A DNA stretch of 60,986 nt. It comes from Chara braunii. Its lineage: Eukaryota; Streptophyta; Charophyceae; Charales; Characeae. Location of the stretch: NCBI GenBank assembly GCA_003427395.1, contig BFEA01000089.1, forward strand, positions 2,947,521-3,008,506, written 5' to 3'. The translations under genes were made by a program, and so were the position numbers. Under the pieces are notes generated by a model. It was not told the origin of the DNA. It saw only the letters and a list, made by a program, of their open reading frames with translations, and made no database searches. Below are positions 9,791-21,061 of this stretch, piece after piece; the stretch's first letter is position 1; each line of letters opens with the position of its first letter.

Positions 9791-11880
9791 ATTATTCACT
9801 TTTCTACTTTGCCTTTTTCCTTCCCCGACACTGTCTTTCAAATCCCGCGCACTTGTTTTCTCTTCTAACTCCCACTCCACTGACTTTCCACTCAAACTAC
9901 TGTCAGATTCTGGTTCGCCTTGCCAAAAAAAAACCGTCTAGCATCTTAAATCGTAAAAAACGGTCAAGAAATGGAGGAGTTAAAACGATCTTTGCTTTCC
10001 ATCTCCTCCTTCCCTCCTTCCATATCCATTCCTTCTCGACATCACCGCGCAGCCATTTTCTCGATTAACTTTTCCTACACTAACTTTCTACTAATACTGA
10101 CTTCGGATCCTAACTCGCCTTCCTTTAAACTCTCAATACCCATTCTTCCCTTGTCTGATCCTGATAAGGATCGGGCGAGCTATGCCCTCTGGACCGCGCC
10201 GAGACTGCCACCCGCCACTCTATTCTGCGAATGCACCCGGCGCAATACCGCGTCCGGGTTCATTCGTCACTCACCGCGCCCACACTTCTCTCTGCTTCGT
10301 CGCCCGCTCGGTCCACAAGTCGGCCCTTCCGCTCGCTGCTGCTGATCCGCTCGCTCTATGCTCCATTCCTCTGCACAGCAGCGCTCCACTCCGCTCCTAC
10401 CTGCGGCTCTGCGCCTTGCTCCGGCATAGCCTTTTCACCCCTTCTCAACCTTCGACTGCACCCGGCGCAAATTCGCGCCAGGTTCTTTTAACTACTACTG
10501 CCTTTCTTCACTACTGCTCAGTGCCACGCTGCCCCGCCAGCCCCCTCCGTTTCTCCGTCCGCGCTGCCCGGTACTCCCCGTACCGCTGCGCTGGCTGCGC
10601 TATCTCCTCTGTCCGTGGCTGCGGAGCACTACACGGCCAGCGTCGCTCGTAGTAGTTGGTCAAGTCGGTCGGCGGCTCCAGTTACCTGGCGGGGAACTTC
10701 GGTGGGGCCAGGCAACTGGCTAATTCGATTGGTTTTTCGCCCCTACCCTGCATGCATCTGCCGCAGCCCCGCGACCAGATTCACCCTTTGCGCTAGCAGT
10801 CCACCACAGCCTCTCCGTCCATATTCATCCTCCCCGTCGGCCTTCTTTCTGCTGCCGCGCTCGCTGTGCCTTCCTATGCACGCACTGACGCTCTACGCAG
10901 CGGCCCATCCGACAGCCTCGCCACCTACACTACGCTTGGCCCGACTGCTCACCTCTTGTGAACGCAATGCCCGGCCGTAGTAGCCTGCGACAGCTAGAGT
11001 TGTTCCGCCAGGCGATATCCCAGAAACCGGCTGCCGCCACGACGACCCAATTAGCCTTTCTCCCTATGCCTCGCCCGACAAGCAGTGTGGCCTGCCGGTC
11101 TTGTCGCCAGCCCTGCTATAGCCTTCCATTGTCCGGTTCCACTCCGGCTGAGCCCCTCACCCCCTCCTGGTGGCCTAGGCCCGGTGCGGCTCTGGGTAGT
11201 AATAGCAAAATATTCAAATGAGAATCTTGAAGACCGAGGTGGGAATAAATTCCCTATGTTCCGTTGTTACAATCTGCGGCCTTCACCCCGGCATGCCTAT
11301 CTCACTGTGCCCAGGCAAGGCTCACTGCCTTTTCCAACTCCCAAGGAACACGCTCACACTCAACCTCTCCCAGCAGATCGTGGACGGCAGGTGGCGCACC
11401 CGCAAAAGGGGCCCGCCACTCCACCCCTTCCACCCCACAGACTAAGCATCCTCTCCTTGGCTCGAATGCGCTTCGGCCTCTCGGTCCGTGATTTAAAACG
11501 GGCCGGATAGAGGAATTTTGCTAGCATCCCCAAATACGCAGGAACCCGTCGGCCCCGTCGAAAGAGGCGCGTACTCAAGGTCCTCGACTGACGCGTCGAC
11601 CACTAAAATCCGGCTATACCGTATTGGGGCCAGACGAGTCGGCCCCGACGTCAGTTTAGGAACCGTCCATCGAGTCAAGGCAAATAAAACTAAAACTAAG
11701 AGTCAGAATAAAATAAAAATACTTAAGAATAAATATAAACTCGTGGACCACCGCGCCCGGTTGCCCCCCCGTCGTCGATGCACCGTTCGTGCCGCTCCTC
11801 TGGGCGGGACACAACTCTCACCCGCAAGTGCGTCGTCAACTCTAGACGAGGTCGTACCGGTGTGACCTGCGAAAAACACG
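9791..11880. other. Unassigned interior sequence, GC-rich
   Basis: Frames here are open because of C/G-rich composition (Pro, Ala, Ser, Arg) but show no domain or motif; I treat them as non-coding. 11490-11680 is rich in CCG and CGTCGG strings. Confidence 0.4.
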
Positions 11881-11906
11881 CCAAATACCCTTGTAAGGGT
11901 ATTTGG
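11881..11906. repeat. Perfect 26-bp palindromic hairpin, CAAATACCCTT family
   Basis: Arms CCAAATACCCTT and AAGGGTATTTGG separated by GT. A close relative sits at 21632-21659 and a half copy at about 28211; text to the right (ACGACAACGGTTT) resembles the flank of the second copy. Confidence 0.85.
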
Positions 11907-12186
11907 TACGACAACGGTTTGGGACTCTGATTCGAAAATCCTTTATGGATATCTAATCCTAAATTTCGTACGATCTTTCGTAAATTTCATCATTCCAATT
12001 TGGATAATCAATTGCTATCGGATCTTATTTTCAATTACAGTTTAATTATGATTGATTTTTCAAGCAATCTTTTCAAATAATTTTCCTCCCAAACAATTAA
12101 TCTTCGTACTTTTTGGTAAAGCAAAAGAGGGAGGGTGGAATTAAAGGTTGGTAGGAAGTGGGGGGTAGAAGGATCGGCGACATAGA
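11907..12186. other. No feature seen
   Basis: AT-rich sequence with no coding content. Confidence 0.4.
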
Positions 12187-13005
12187 GTGGTAAGTCTAAC
12201 CAGGAGGGTGGGGTGGGACGACAGTGGCCGGTGCTGGAGCAGTTGCTATGTGACCAGGGGGGCTTGAGGCCGTTGAAGTTATGCCAAGGGTGGAAGGCAT
12301 AACCATCTCGCCCGACGTAGTTGTTGCCAGGGCAGTGACCCTGTAACCTTTTGGAGGGGCTATACAATAAAAAGAGGTGTCGAGGGGGGAAGACACTCTC
12401 TGTCCGTCAGAAACAGTTAGATGAGTACTGGGGCAGTTTGTGTTGCCTTGTAACCCTAGCTGGGGGGTATGAGATTTAATGATTTCTGGTACGAGGACTG
12501 AAAGCCTGCTCGACGTATCTTTCATTAGTGACAAGGGTAGGAGTTTGATTATTAGTGGTTGTAGTGCTTGACCTCCCTGCTTTCCGTTTTTTTCATATGG
12601 AGGGAGAAAATCACATGTAAGGTTTGGAAGTAATTTTGGGGGGGGCTCGCGCAGTAGGGGAAGGGTGACTCAGGGTGGTAAGTCTACCAGAAGGACGGGG
12701 TGGGGCGAGTGTGGCCGATGCTGGGGCAGTGGCTCTGTGACCATGGAGAGGAGCTTGAGGCCATTGAAGCTATGCCGGGGGTGGAAGGCATAACCACCTC
12801 TTTCAACGTAGTTGAGGCTGGGGCAGTGACCCTGTAACCTGGTTGGGGGTTGGCAGCTAAGGAAGTTGTCGAGGGAGGAAAACACTTCCTGTCCGTCAGA
12901 AGACAGTTAGTTCGGTGCTGGGGCAGTTTGTTTTGCCTTGTAACCCTAGCAAGGGGGGCGTGAGAACTGACGACTTCTGGTACGAGGACTGAAGGCTTGA
13001 TTGGC
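12187..13005. repeat. ~488-bp direct tandem duplication (two units)
   Basis: GTGGTAAGTCT starts both units (12187 and 12675). Matching landmarks follow in order: a GGAAGGCATAACCA string, GGGCAGTGACCCTGTAACC, GTCCGTCAGAA, TTGCCTTGTAACCCTAGC and TCTGGTACGAGGACTGAA. The second unit is incomplete at its right end. Minus-strand frames exist in both but lie in different phases and have no domain. Confidence 0.85.
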
Positions 13006-13368
13006 GGTTTCTCGGCTGTAGGGAGGGTTTGATTTGGATGGTGGCGGTTTTAGCTCTGATTTTCGTTTCTCCAATTTTCTCTATATTTTTTTCAAATCTT
13101 CTCGAATTTCTCAAAATTGTGGTGAGTGGGATGAGTAGATGGTGGGATGTCAAGCGTCCTATTAGTGAGGAGGGCTAACTAGTAGGACGGAATTAGGGTA
13201 CAACAGTAGCGGAGATCGTGACTTTGCTGCAGTAAGTCTTGCAGGAGGGAGGTAAAGAGGGTTGATGGCTTGTAGTTTGATGTCGCAATCTTCCTTAGTG
13301 GTTCTAATTTTTCTTAGTCATAGCTGGGTAACGGCCCCGGTATCCTAAAACTTCAAAAATTCTCAATT
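13006..13368. other. No feature seen
   Basis: Interior sequence up to the assembly gap; GCTGGGTAACGGCCCCGGTAT at 13323 resembles a string near 53540. Confidence 0.3.
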
Positions 13369-13558
13369 NNNNNNNNNNNNNNNNNNNNNNNNNNNNNNNN
13401 NNNNNNNNNNNNNNNNNNNNNNNNNNNNNNNNNNNNNNNNNNNNNNNNNNNNNNNNNNNNNNNNNNNNNNNNNNNNNNNNNNNNNNNNNNNNNNNNNNNN
13501 NNNNNNNNNNNNNNNNNNNNNNNNNNNNNNNNNNNNNNNNNNNNNNNNNNNNNNNNNN
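13369..13558. other. Assembly gap (190 N)
   Basis: Run of N immediately inside the right inverted arm. Confidence 0.99.
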
Positions 13559-14330
13559 AGTACTTACCAATGTGGTTTGACCTTGCATGTGACTGAGTGA
13601 TATCACTACTTAGTATGAGTTTTAGTTTGATAGGTAGTTGCTTCAGTTGTTTGCCATGTGCCTGAGACATATGAGTTAGATCAATTCCTGCATTTTCTGA
13701 GCGAAGTTTTTTTTTCCCCCTTTTACTTAGGTCAATTCTCGCATTTTCTGGGATATTTTTTTATACTTGGTTGTGTATAAATCTTGGTAATCCACTGTCT
13801 CTACGATAAGCGTTGCCGAAATTTTTACAAAACCAAAGAGTTAGTTAGATTTTGACTTTTCAAAGTTCAGCTTGTCTAAATTTTATATGGCTTAGTAAAA
13901 ATATGAAAAGTCTCATTTTCTAAAGGGAGTGCTGCCCAAATGTTTGCTAATTCAGGGAGTTAGACAAAATTGGACTTTGGGAAGTCAAAGTTATTTCCAA
14001 ATTTTGAACTTAGCTTTGTATAAATTTGAAAAAAACACTTTCTCTACGGGAAGCGCTGCCAAATTTTTTATAAATTTAAGGAGCTAATTAAATTTTGTTT
14101 TGGAACTCAAGTTTTACTTTGAGTTCGTACATGACTTAGTATAAATATGAGACGTCTACTTTTGAAAAGAGATGCTGCCCAAATTTTTACTAATGTAGGG
14201 AGTTAGACAAAATTTGACTTTCTATAGTTAGATATTGTTTCAGTTTTCATATTTAAGTTATGATAAATTATGAAAAGGCACTTTTCCTATGAGAAGCGCT
14301 GCCGAAATTTCCTTAGTTCAGTGGAGATAA
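13559..14330 (-). repeat. Right arm of large inverted repeat (pairs with 5712-6360)
   Basis: Reverse-complement order of the left arm: TTGATAGGTAGTTG, then TGCATTTTCTGAGC, TGCATTTTCTGGGA-like strings, then ~125-bp units with AAGCGTTGCCGAAATTT, GGGAGTGCTGCCCAAAT, GGGAAGCGCTGCCAAAT, GATGCTGCCCAAATTT and GAAGCGCTGCCGAAATTT. At least five units are present, one more than at the left, whose outer end is cut by the element A LTR. Confidence 0.85.
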
Positions 14331-15199
14331 ATTATATTTTAACAGGTGACGATTCGGGCAATCCACCTTGTATAGAGGAAATTATGTCAATGATATATCT
14401 TTTTTTGGACATTGACTTAGGGATAAACTTAGACTTAGTTCACAAATAGTTTTAAATAAGGATGTGTTATAAAAATTTATTCTCTATACACTGATGATGT
14501 AGCTTGCGCATTGACCTATCTTATGTTACAAGTTCTCTTGATCGATTCAATTCAAAACTTAACTTAGTTTCAGCTTGATCCCACGAGGATCATCATCTGT
14601 TATCACTGATATCACTGATAACAGGCCGGTTGTCGATTCGTCGGTTTACGACTCAACTCCAATCCACTCTCATTACCCAACCTTAAGACTTTAGCCCTGA
14701 TGGTTTTTATTGTTTTATTAAGGTTTTCACTCAGACTTTTATTGAATGATCATTTAACAAAGGTACTGAGTATTTATTTTGGAAGGTTGGGGCTTACATG
14801 GCTAAAGCAAGGGGTATGAGTATAGAGAAGGGTTGAAGTTGACCCCGTGTAGTGTGTGGATCTTTGGTTGATTCCTTGATGTGAGTGCAGGTATGTTTGT
14901 GGTTCAAACTTTGGATTTGACTATATATGAGTACATACATACATATGGCTGAGAGAAGCCCCACTGTGATTGTGAAAAGTGATCGTCCTATTTTAAATAA
15001 CCTTCATTTATATATGTACAAACTTATTTTTTAGTGTTCGCATGACCTAAAGCGCCACACTTGAGGGTTTAATTAGGGCTCAGATTGACAGAGGAAATGA
15101 GACTCCCCTCTTTTACTGTTTTGCTTCTTGAAACTTTCTTGATCGAACGTTGGTCTTGTGCCTGGATTCGAGGTCCTTGTCCATGACATCCCAAATCCT
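14331..15199. other. No gene seen
   Basis: AT-rich spacer. A short (ACAT)n run lies near 14935. No domain in any frame. Confidence 0.4.
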
Positions 15200-15238
15200 A
15201 GACTCTGCGCAGGAGGGATCACCCCCCGCGCAGAGTCT
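15200..15238. repeat. Perfect 11-bp hairpin
   Basis: AGACTCTGCGC and GCGCAGAGTCT around a 17-base loop. Confidence 0.75.
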
Positions 15239-16391
15239 GTTTGCCCTGCCTACTGGGACACTCAGCCTAAGGACTAAAAGTGCCACGGAGGCCGAACGAA
15301 TGTTCCTTCAACCGTGCAATATCTAGAAATGCTCGACCCTCACGATACTTCGAGACTGACACTTGTGTTATAAGCGGTGTCGAGCGCATCGACTCCCGCC
15401 TTTTTGCAAAGCGGGGGATCCCTCCCGACCATGTCATGCAGGAGATAAACAAAAACAAAAATAAGAGACAACTTGAGAATGACACCTAACATCCCGTGAG
15501 CTGCCGATACGGCCGTGGTCACGTCGTCCCTTCGCCGCTCTAGCCGGGTGCGCCCGCTGTACATCCCGCGGTCCCCTACGACAGGATAGGCTCCCGCGGG
15601 GCATGAGCTTGCTTCCCTAAGGGACTGTCACCACCCTTAGGGGCGTATTCCTACCGAGCTACTTACCCACATGCGAAAGTTTTTACCTGCAGTCGCAGAG
15701 GTAGGTCAGCCAAGGGCGTTTGCTCGTCTCGCTGCAGTATAGGAAACGCTTGGTTAACGCCAAGTGAACCCAACGTCGTCCGTCCCCCAGGGCGCTGATC
15801 TCCTAAGTTCGGAACGTGCTTTGGTCGACTAGGGCGGTCTCAACCAAGCGTGAAACCCAACGTTATTCCTAGTCCCTTGACAATCTCTTAGAAATAAAAC
15901 AACAAAAATACTATCAGAGATCAGATCTTCGACTGGATAAGCTGGTTTGCCAACGTATTTCTTTCCAATCTCTATGACTGGAAAACTTCTATATTACCGT
16001 TTTAAGATTATTCATCGAAGAAAAGACTAGAACTGACCTTTCTATCATGACTACTGAGACCTATCATGAATAACTTCTGCAAGTAAATACCACTGCTATC
16101 ATGCAGATCAACAAGTGATCTGGTTCCTGGCCGGAGTTTTAACTCTCGGTTCGACCGCATCTCCACAAGCTCCTCACCTTACTTCTGATACGCACCTTCA
16201 TGCATGCGATTACCCTTCAATGCATAAGCATGATAGTGCAATCATCGGGGTAATCCAGATACTATCCATCTGGTTGGACCTATCTACGAAGATTTTTTTT
16301 TTTTTTTTTTGTTATTACCCTCGTAGAGTCACGTAAGTGTGACCCTACTATAAAAACAACTTACCATAACACCTGTCTCGCAAGGGCGCGC
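15239..16391. other. No gene seen
   Basis: Mixed sequence with short palindromic bits such as CTTGGTTAACGCCAAG near 15750 and a run of ~18 T at 16291. Frames are short and unconvincing. Confidence 0.4.
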
Positions 16392-16865
16392 CTAGCCAGG
16401 GTAAACCTGTCGGCCCTTGCGGGCCTTGGCCTCTATTAGATCAAGTCGTGTAAGCCCCTCGCCATCAAATGTCAAGTCGGTAGTGCGTCCACCTCGCATG
16501 ACTCGAACCTTTCGCGTATCATAGAGAGAAGCTACCCGTGAGGCGCCCCTCCAAACTATGGCGCGAAACGGTTGACGCATCCGAAAAAGGTGCGTTGTCG
16601 TGGTTTCCTTAATCCGGATGACGCCGTAGCGTTCCCCGGATAGGGTAATTTTGACACTCACAATAACCCGAGAAAGGCATTGGAGATTGCTCGCGTGATG
16701 AAAGTATAGTATATATCCATGAACTTGCTCCGGGAGGCATCTGCACACCGAAAGAGCCACCTGTCAGAAGAGGCGCTCGTAGATTTCACAAGCCTCGTTA
16801 TCAAACGTGATGACGTCAAAACGTTCTGAGCGAACGATATTGAATCTATTCGCTCGCACCCTCAT
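16392..16865 (-). pseudogene. Unrecognised coding stretch with one in-frame TGA
   Basis: From an ATG at 16863-16865 (minus) the frame reads M-R-V-R-A-N-R-F-N-I-V-R-S-E-R-F-D-V and ends in TGA at 16764-16766. It then resumes in the same frame as Q-V-A-L-S-V-C-R-C-L-P-E-Q-V and stays open for about 120 codons to TAG at 16392. The amino-acid mix (balanced hydrophobic and charged, little Pro/Ser bias) looks like protein rather than a shadow. The family is unknown to me. The TGA may be a nonsense mutation; a re-coded TGA cannot be excluded. ORF 16846-17187 lies just upstream in another phase, so the two may be one gene split by a frameshift. Confidence 0.4.
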
Positions 16866-17187
16866 TACAGAACGGATCTTGCTGATCGTTCAGCCGAAGT
16901 GCAATATAGAGAAACATTCCTCTAACCTCATGAATGTTCTCTATGCGTGTACACTCTTCATGAACCACAACGAGGTTAATGTCTCCGTAATCTCGAGATG
17001 GATTTGGAGGCGCAAAGTCATACCGCACAATATGTCGACCCGGTTCAATCAAGAAAATATAGCTCCCCGGTGGTTCCCTCACGCTCCCGTCCCAAAATCG
17101 CCGCTTATCCCGTTTCAAAAACAATTCGTGTGGGTTGTATACCAGCCTTCCTTTTCGTATCATGTCCGTGCGAGATCGTGTCGGCAC
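16846..17187 (-). CDS. Unrecognised coding stretch, upstream part
   Basis: 113 codons counted from a GTG; a eukaryotic start would be the internal ATG giving M-I-R-K-G-R-L-V-Y-N-P-H. It continues with W-D-G-S-V-R-E-P-P-G-S-Y-I-F-L-I-E-P-G-R-H and ends C-N-E-G-A-S-E. Its last 20 bases overlap the next frame. No family was recognised. Composition is protein-like, with short beta-strand-like stretches and no transmembrane segment or low-complexity run. With 16392-16865 it would make a protein of roughly 260 residues if the frame were continuous. Confidence rests only on composition and length. Confidence 0.4.
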   Translation of the reverse strand: MPTRSRTDMIRKGRLVYNPHELFLKRDKRRFWDGSVREPPGSYIFLIEPGRHIVRYDFAPPNPSRDYGDINLVVVHEECTRIENIHEVRGMFLYIALRLNDQQDPFCNEGASE

Positions 17188-17331
17188 CGCTTTACCAATT
17201 TGTCGCCGCCTCGCGCGTGCTAAACAGTCGGAGGATCACTGCCCCCGCGAACATCTGGACGACGAAGCAGTAACTTTGTCAAAATAAATTTAGATACACC
17301 AGTTTTCCTGTTCAGTTTTCATTTCCCATCC

Positions 17332-17359
17332 AGGACCGTGATTCTTATATCACGGTCCT
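17332..17359. repeat. Perfect 11-bp hairpin
   Basis: AGGACCGTGAT and ATCACGGTCCT around a six-base loop. Confidence 0.75.
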
Positions 17360-18994
17360 ACGGCGGAAGTAGGGCCTACTTGCACTTCTTTTGATGTTAG
17401 TTAAAACACGAACTGGGCTTCTTTTGGCGCCAGTTCCCCACTCGCTGGCGACTCCTAAGATGGCCACCCAACAGGGTACAAGATTCAACCTCCCCTTTTC
17501 CTGAAAGCACAAGAATGCAACTGCTCTCAGATTCAAGACACCCTACCCTCTAGGAAGTGGTCTGGAATACCCCTTCTCCTCGCCCGAACACGTTGTTCAG
17601 GAGTCAGAAGCTGGGCTGGCTCCACCGCAACAACACAGTATCCCCCCGCATAAGCGGTCCACTCCGAGTCGATAACAGGGCCGGCCCCTAAGGCAACGAA
17701 CCCCCGCCTCAGATGCCTTATAGAGAGAAGAAGCCTTAAATCTTAGGTGTTGACAACTTTCTCTATGCCTCCAGGCTAAGGTTTGGCTTAGGCGAATCAT
17801 GAAGAAAAGGAAGCGAAACTCTTTTGGACGGGTACAGAAAGAACGTGGTCATTCGGGATAGAACGGGAATTCCTTGGGATGATACTGAAATATTTCCTTA
17901 TCTTCATCTTTTGTTCTCACGACTTTTGCTCCTTCGGCACCCGTCAGTTATATTCCTTTCTCTTTTTTTTTTGCATGTATTTGGGCAAAAGTGGAAGTAA
18001 GGTGAACATCCCCATCATTCCTTTGAGCAAACTCAATGTCGCTCCCATCTCACATGCATCCACCTACCCACCTGCACAATCAACAAAGAAACAATCCAAA
18101 GATTCGCTCATCCCCCAACCATAGGCAACCCCTTTTCCCACACGCGTAACGTCACACACTTACCCTACTCTTTTCCCCTGAATTCAAAGCAAGGTCATGC
18201 AAGGTGTGGGTTCACACGGGTGTGTAAGGGAGACTGAGGACCTTGAGTGAAATAAACGAAGGCTCACTAAAGAAAGTCAAGTATCTTTCCCAAGAGAAGA
18301 TCGACCGCACAACCCCTGTTGCGGCCGCTCACAAAGATGAAACACACTCTCCTTCAGGTGCCACCACTGACCAAGCGCCTCTTACCAAGACAGAGCGTGC
18401 TCGCCGTCGAGGAGAGCGCTCCCAAGTCCCACTGCAATCCCAACGGCATACCTCCTACCAAGAACAGCGCCACCTCAATTTTCAACCCAATCCCCCACCT
18501 TCCACCGCACTTATTTCCAGTCTTACTTTTCACTCACTTGGTCCCAGAACGGTCCCAGATGGTTCCACACCACCACCACAATACTTGGTGGTCCCAAACT
18601 CAAACCCCGCTTGCTCAACGTGCCGCAAAAAAAATAAAAACGACCTTGATTAACCCCTCAGGTGCCGTATGCCAAAACGCCCCCAGATGAGAAGATCGTC
18701 ACAACAAGTCAATTGCAAGGCGATCCACACTACTCCCCTGTGACGACCGCCTGCCTTGTTACTCCCATTCACTCCCAACAACTTACAACGCCTCAATGCT
18801 GCCGTCACTAAACTCCAACGTCACCACACCTCAGCGACATCACGCTCACATTACTTTAAAATGCACCTCCACCTTAGCGGCACCTTCCCTGCGGCAATGC
18901 CCAACCTCCACTCTCAGCAGTCCATGCAATGATGCTGCCACCACCTGTGAAAATTCCAGTAGCACCTGCTTACCACCAAGACCCCAGCGCCGCC
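17360..18994. other. Unassigned sequence with one weak ORF (18243-18653, plus)
   Basis: The only frame over 120 codons, at 18243, begins M-S-E-I-N-E-G-S-L and is Pro/Ser/Gln-rich with a single C-x2-C near its end. I recognise no family and regard it as doubtful. A 17-mer TGGGCTTCTTTTGGCGC at 17414 recurs at 28951. Confidence 0.3.
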
Positions 18995-19215
18995 GCTACA
19001 AATTTCCGGCAGCGCTTCCGTACTACCGCCGTAAACTAGTGCTGCCATCGCAAAATTTCGGCAGCGTTTTCGCGCCACCGTCGCTAAACCCAGTGCTGCC
19101 GCAAAAAAATAGCAGCACTTCCGCCGTTCCGCCGTCAAGCCAGTGCCGCTGCCGCAAAATTTCGGCAGCGTTCCCGCTGTACCATCACCAAACCAGTGCT
19201 GCCGACATCGTTTAA
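18995..19215. repeat. ~52-bp tandem array (about four units)
   Basis: GGCAGCG(C/T)TT or its variants begin at 19008, 19060, 19111 and 19164 (spacings 52, 51, 53). The unit includes AAATTTCGGCAGCG and CAGTGCTGCCG, the same core as the subunits of the 5.7 kb and 13.8 kb inverted arms. Confidence 0.8.
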
Positions 19216-20156
19216 ACTGAGCAACATCCTCCTTCACCCCAAAAATTCACCCGCTGCCGCCGTGTAGGCTGCGCAGCATCTCCCTTCATCCCCCAATTAT
19301 GCCTGCTGCAGCCAACGCCCAAGGCTATGGCAGCCTCCAACCACAACCTATGCCGCGGCCGCACCACTCCAGCGGCCTTCTCCCTTCTCGCAGAGGTGGT
19401 GGGTATGGTAGCCTCCAGCCTCAACCTTCCTGCAGACCTCCACTTTCCACCTCCAACCAGCAACTCCACCTCAAATAGCCAGCATTCACTCAAGTAGAAT
19501 GCCAACAGCATTGGCCACGAATGAATGCTGGCTGGCTGGCTGCTGGCTTCTTTTAAAGCCAGCTGAGGACAAAGAGCAGCAGCTTTGCCCCCAGGCAAAA
19601 CTCGGAATAGGGCCTGACCCTTGATCAAAATCACGATAAAGGGTCAGGAAACTTGATGTTCCCCTAGGGGAACCAAGTTCTGGGTCCTGGTAATGCCTCT
19701 GGCCTTCATCCACGGCCAGACGCAGTGCACAAATGGCTGTACTCAACCATTTCCAGCAGACTGTTGAACTCAAAAGTCCGCAGTCTCATCAGAGCCCAGA
19801 TGCCTCTCACATTGTATCAGGGTCTGCGTCGCGGCCACATTCGCGACATTCCCACTCTCCCATCTTTCCCTTTTTCTTCTTCTTCCTATCCCTGTACCTA
19901 TTCTACCCTCGCGACTACGTACGTGGCCGCCACCTTTCTCCCCCCTTGTCTAATCCAGGGATAGCTCGTCGTTCGAAAACGGACGAGCATCCCCCTTATT
20001 TCCCTGAGCAGGGCCACTGCCAAGCCCAACAGGGCTTCTTTCCCTTATGCCCCGCGCCCGCATCTGGCACAGAATAGGCGCCTGATACAGGCGTGCGGCT
20101 AAGGAGGCTGCCCGTTTCAAAATGAACGGGCACTACCTACCTGGTGGCTGCCACCT
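19216..20156. other. No gene seen; hairpins
   Basis: Open frames are Pro/Ser/Ala-rich without domains. TGCCCGTT and AACGGGCA (20109-20132) form a perfect 8-bp hairpin; GCTCGTC and GACGAGC lie near 19965. Confidence 0.4.
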
Positions 20157-20180
20157 TTTCTCTCTCTCTCTCTCTCTTTC

Positions 20181-20220
<40 letters not shown>
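20157..20220. repeat. (CT)n microsatellite
   Basis: About 60 bases of CT with three interruptions. Confidence 0.95.
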
Positions 20221-20223
<3 letters not shown>

Positions 20224-21061
20224 ACCCCGAACGTAGCCGCCCACGTGCGGCAGGTTCATCCGGTTTTGCTCATCCAGGGATGAGCTGTCGGGCCCCAACC
20301 CCCAGATGAGTCGGCGTGACTCCAACAAAACAGCCCGTTCGTTCGAAAACAAACTGGTACACAAAATCTAAAAAAAAATTAAAAAAAAGGAACTTAAAAA
20401 AAGAAAATCTAGAACGAAATCTAAGAAAAGAAAAAAAAAAAAAAAAAAAGGAAAAGAAAAAAAACAACAACATAACTCCTACCTAAACGTGGCTGCCCGT
20501 TTCCAACGGGCGCCTGCAGTACTACTGGGAACTTCTGAATTCCCAGTCACTTCATCGCGCGCCAGCTGGCGCGCCATGTTTTAATTCTTTAGTTTTTTTT
20601 TTTCTCTTCTCTTTTTTTTTCCTGATTCCCGTCGGCTTATGCCAATGGTCTAGTCACGTCGTGGCATACCCACGACCTGCTGGCCAAGGTCCCACTAGCA
20701 AAAGGGTAGGATCGAGTTCCTGAATCTGGATATGTTTTAAGCAGAGATGCCGAAAAGCAGTTCAATCTCGATTCTCTGCATACCTCTATAGAGCCCGTAT
20801 CTGGGCGCTTACGCGTCCAGATGCGGGGTAGGTAAGTTCTTCACCCCTTTTTTTTTTCCTTGCTTTCTTTTTTTTTCCAAAAATAAAAAACTTGGAAATC
20901 TCTCGGTTTATGCGTTTCATCCTTGCATAGGGGCCATGCTATTCTGCACGCAGCCGATCTCGGCCTCGCGATCTCTGAGATCGGGCGGTCGAAATGGTCC
21001 GCGTCACTTCAAGCTCGTAAGGGGGGAGCCCCAAAAAGGAACTTCCCCAGCGTACTTCGTG
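20221..21061. repeat. Hairpin-rich sequence
   Basis: Contains GCGCGCCAGCTGGCGCGC at 20557-20574, a perfect 18-bp palindrome; ACTGGGAA / TTCCCAGT just before it; CCCGTATCTGGGCGC against GCGTCCAGATGCGGG at 20794-20827; and CCGATCTC / GAGATCGG near 20954-20984. A-rich and T-rich runs lie at 20365-20470 and 20590-20620. No coding content. Confidence 0.6.

Noticed and set aside
10182-11510. Cluster of overlapping Pro/Ala/Ser-rich ORFs
   Set aside because: Several phases are open at once because of GC-rich sequence; none shows a motif.
16764-16766. Selenocysteine or alternative-code reading of the TGA
   Set aside because: No supporting element or homologue can be shown; kept only as a remote possibility beside simple mutation.
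18243-18653. 136-codon ORF as a host gene
   Set aside because: Low complexity, no family and no splice context; mentioned only as doubtful.
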